Positions 61,905-64,000 of a DNA stretch of 64,000 nt are shown in pieces. Position 1 is the stretch's first letter; each line of letters opens with the position of its first letter. The DNA lies in the NCBI RefSeq assembly GCF_003703975.1, contig NZ_QTJY01000020.1, positions 1 through 64,000 of the forward strand, given 5' to 3'. Origin of the DNA: Larkinella soli (GTDB lineage: Bacteria; Bacteroidota; Bacteroidia; Cytophagales; Spirosomataceae). Below the pieces are notes generated by a model. It saw only the letters and a program-made list of their open reading frames with translations. It was not told the DNA's origin and did not search any database. The translations under genes were made by a program, and so were the position numbers.

Positions 61905-63437
61905 ATGTTTCTTCCCGCCAAACACAATGCGATCCGGTATTTACATATCGCCACGGTTTCGTATATGGTATTGCCTGCGCTGCTGTTTTTACTGACCTGG
62001 GTGCGCCCGTCGATCGGCCTGCCGTGTGTCGTGTTATTATGCGGTATGGCCGCCTATATTTTCACCCGGCCCCGGCAGACGGCCGCCGGTTATTCGCCGG
62101 CCTTAAATCGGAAAAACGTACTGATCGCGTCGGTCCTGACGTTCGTTTATCTGCTGGTTTACGGTTTTGGGGAATTCAACTGGCAGTTATTCGATTTCCA
62201 GTTTCACAATGCCAAATACCATGATCTGATCGTTAATTCGTGGCCGGTGTATTACCCGAAGTATAACACCTATATGTGTTATTATAATGCCTATTACCTG
62301 CCGGTGGCTTTCCTGAGTAAATTTCTGGGCATCGGGTCTGCCCGCTATCTGGCCCTGCTGTGGACGTGGGCCGGTCTCCTGCTGGTGTGCGGCTGGGTCC
62401 TGAGTTTAAGCCCGAAACGGCCGTGGCGGGTCTTTCTGGTCCTTTTTATCTTCTGTAACTCATGGGTTTTCATCTGGGCTATCCGGGCCGCAGGGCTGGC
62501 CCTGGCTTACCTCCCTCCCAACTACATCGACCTGGGCAATTTTCCGATCATTCTGATGTCTCCCTTCTCGGATCATCTGGTCTGGGCGCCCCAGCATACC
62601 ATTCCGGCCCTGCTGGCGGCCCTTAGTTTAACCTCTTTTTACCGGCAGCGGCAGGCCGAGTGGCTGCCCATGATGGCCCTGCAATTGGGAGGGGCCCTAT
62701 TCTGGGGGCCGTTCGCCGTGGTCGGGTCGTTCCCTTTCGTGCTGTATCTGTTCTGGCTCGACCGGCGGCAGTTCCTGAAAAAGCCGTTGTACCTGCTGCT
62801 GCCTGTTCTGACCGGCCTGGGGCTGCTTCCGGTGGCTATCTATCTGACCAGTACGCAGATCACCTCCGATCCGGCGGTCAATATGTTCATTACCCAAACC
62901 GGCCTTCCCTCCTGGCCCTTCTTTTTTCTGCTGTATATCCTGACCAATTTCGTGATCTGGTACGTGCCGCTGCGGTGGCTGACGCCGAACGACCGGCAGC
63001 TGCACCCGTGGCTCACCGTGGCCATCCTTTCCCTTTGTGTGCTGCCCCTCTACCGCCTGGGCATCATGAACGACTGGCAGATGCGGACCAATATCCCCGC
63101 CTACAGCATCCTCATCCTGTTTTCGGCACAGTGGCTCGTGAATTACCAGGGCCCCAGACAATGGATACGCTGGGGTTTTATCGTGTTTTGGGCCGTTAAC
63201 GGACTTTCGACCCTGAAATTCACGGCCGCCTTTCTTCCCCCTCACCCCACCAATACGTTCATTTCGCACCCCTCTCCGTATGGGGACGAGACCACGCCCG
63301 ATCTGGCGGTCAGACACTACAATCCCGCGACGGCCGGACAGTACCTGCTGCGGTCGGATTCGTTGTTTGAGAAATATTTCATGAGTCCTCCGGCAGCCCG
63401 GAACCTTCCATCGACGGCGTCTCGATCGATGCCGTAA
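61905..63437 (+). CDS. Polytopic membrane protein of unknown function
   Basis: A 510-residue inner-membrane protein with about 10-12 hydrophobic segments. After the third segment a loop reads FGEFNWQLFDFQFHNAKYHDL, where the acidic and His residues recall the catalytic first loop of GT-C glycosyltransferases, though no DxD-type motif is certain. The C-terminal about 70 residues are soluble. Coupled to the FAD enzyme; together they may make or modify a cell-surface glycan or lipid. Confident only that it is a real membrane protein. Confidence 0.7.
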   Translation: MFLPAKHNAIRYLHIATVSYMVLPALLFLLTWVRPSIGLPCVVLLCGMAAYIFTRPRQTAAGYSPALNRKNVLIASVLTFVYLLVYGFGEFNWQLFDFQFHNAKYHDLIVNSWPVYYPKYNTYMCYYNAYYLPVAFLSKFLGIGSARYLALLWTWAGLLLVCGWVLSLSPKRPWRVFLVLFIFCNSWVFIWAIRAAGLALAYLPPNYIDLGNFPIILMSPFSDHLVWAPQHTIPALLAALSLTSFYRQRQAEWLPMMALQLGGALFWGPFAVVGSFPFVLYLFWLDRRQFLKKPLYLLLPVLTGLGLLPVAIYLTSTQITSDPAVNMFITQTGLPSWPFFFLLYILTNFVIWYVPLRWLTPNDRQLHPWLTVAILSLCVLPLYRLGIMNDWQMRTNIPAYSILILFSAQWLVNYQGPRQWIRWGFIVFWAVNGLSTLKFTAAFLPPHPTNTFISHPSPYGDETTPDLAVRHYNPATAGQYLLRSDSLFEKYFMSPPAARNLPSTASRSMP

Positions 63438-63468
63438 ACCCGAAACCGGATTCAGAGGTTAAGCCTGC

Positions 63469-64000
63469 ATGACTTTACCAACGTTGCCGGCCGCCGTCGA
63501 GGAGATTCTGAGGGCGGGCCACTCCCCGGCCGAAACCCTGAACCAGGTGGTGCGGGCCGTCGGAACGGCTCTGCAGGCCGACCGATGCTTCCTGTACGTA
63601 CGGCAGCCCGATCAGGGCCGGGGACGAACCGCTTTCTGCTGGCGGAGAAACGAGACCATACCCGACAAAAATACCATTCAGCCGGACTGGCAGCCCGACA
63701 CCGGTGAGCTTCCCGCCCAGGACCCCCTGATCCGGGCGGGGCTGGCCATGAAACCGTCGGTCTATGTCGATGATGTGGAAACCGCCGGCCCCGAGGTACT
63801 CAACCGGCAGTTCGAGCAGGAGACGTTCGGGCACCGGGCGTTGATTCATGCCCATATCCAGCATGACGGCCGGCTATGGGGCATCCTGCAACCCTGCCTC
63901 TTTGGCCGCCCCCGGCACTGGACCGACGACGAAAAGGCGCAGATCGAAGCCATCCTGCCGCGATTACAGCCCGTCATTGCCGCTTTTGTCGCCACTGCCT
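63469..64000 (+). CDS. GAF-domain protein, 3' end outside window
   Basis: ATG at 63469 opens a frame that stays open to the window edge (at least 177 residues). The visible part is a GAF domain (about 10-175): EILRAGHSPAETLNQVVRAVG, DRCFLYVR, FEQETFGHRALIHAHIQ, DGRLWGILQPCLF and an end EKAQIEAILPRLQPVI. GAF domains are sensory and are usually followed by kinase, cyclase or PAS modules; the effector part is not visible. It follows the membrane-protein gene by 31 bp and may be in the same operon. Confidence 0.8.
   Translation, partial: MTLPTLPAAVEEILRAGHSPAETLNQVVRAVGTALQADRCFLYVRQPDQGRGRTAFCWRRNETIPDKNTIQPDWQPDTGELPAQDPLIRAGLAMKPSVYVDDVETAGPEVLNRQFEQETFGHRALIHAHIQHDGRLWGILQPCLFGRPRHWTDDEKAQIEAILPRLQPVIAAFVATA

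Overview
The window reads as chromosome from a GC-rich member of the Bacteroidota, most likely the Cytophagales/Spirosomataceae (Spirosoma or Larkinella type). The support is three SusC/SusD pairs, an ECF sigma/FecR pair, SBBP beta-propeller repeats, DUF6259 and GH10/GH2 carbohydrate genes, genes starting without a clear Shine-Dalgarno sequence, and a Bacteroidota-type tyrosine recombinase. The genus is inferred from gene content only.

Layout. (1) 1-2.6 kb: right end of an integrated element. It carries a tyrosine recombinase, a partner hypothetical gene, and a duplicated 3' half of tRNA-Arg (attachment site) followed by the old tRNA terminator. (2) 3.2-6.9 kb: leftward operon of ribokinase, an exported ADP-ribosylglycohydrolase-fold enzyme and a GRP-type sugar transporter, probably for ribose or nucleoside salvage. 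(3) 7.0-16.8 kb: a TPR-like protein, an exported GH28-like beta-helix enzyme, a stretch of gene debris, a 16-repeat SBBP protein, an alpha/beta hydrolase, a TfoX-like protein and two translationally coupled small proteins. (4) 17.1-25.3 kb: leftward cluster of ECF sigma, FecR anti-sigma, STN-containing SusC, SusD and an exported pyruvyltransferase-like protein. (5) 25.6-28.3 kb: redox/stress genes (HxlR, broken DsbA-like gene, Ohr, SnoaL-like lipoprotein, DoxX).

(6) 28.5-59.4 kb is the core of the window: a two-armed sugar-acid utilisation locus. The left arm runs leftward from a LacI-family regulator: SusC, SusD, DUF6259 putative glycosidase, SDR, MFS, galactonate-dehydratase-like enolase, KDPG aldolase. 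The right arm runs rightward from an IclR regulator: SusC, SusD, GH10, glucarate-dehydratase-like enolase, unclassified glycosidase, mannonate dehydratase (UxuA), a solute-binding-protein homologue with no signal peptide, SDR, GH2, a paralogous MFS, RraA-like lyase. A perfect LacI-type operator palindrome and an IclR-type palindrome lie at the two regulator ends. The model is outer-membrane import of oligosaccharides, periplasmic cleavage, MFS import of monomeric acids or aldoses, cytosolic oxidation, dehydration and aldol cleavage. No KDG kinase or hexuronate isomerase is present here.

(7) 59.4-64 kb: a long GC-rich inverted-repeat element, a membrane-anchored cytochrome c, an FAD-dependent amine-oxidase-fold enzyme with a polytopic membrane protein, and the start of a GAF-domain protein cut by the window edge.

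The GC-rich arms are covered by long antisense ORFs, which I treat as codon-bias artefacts. The best candidates for something not described are the signal-less binding protein inside the sugar-acid cluster, the unclassified glycosidases, and the sigma-controlled SusCD locus whose only enzyme is pyruvyltransferase-like.
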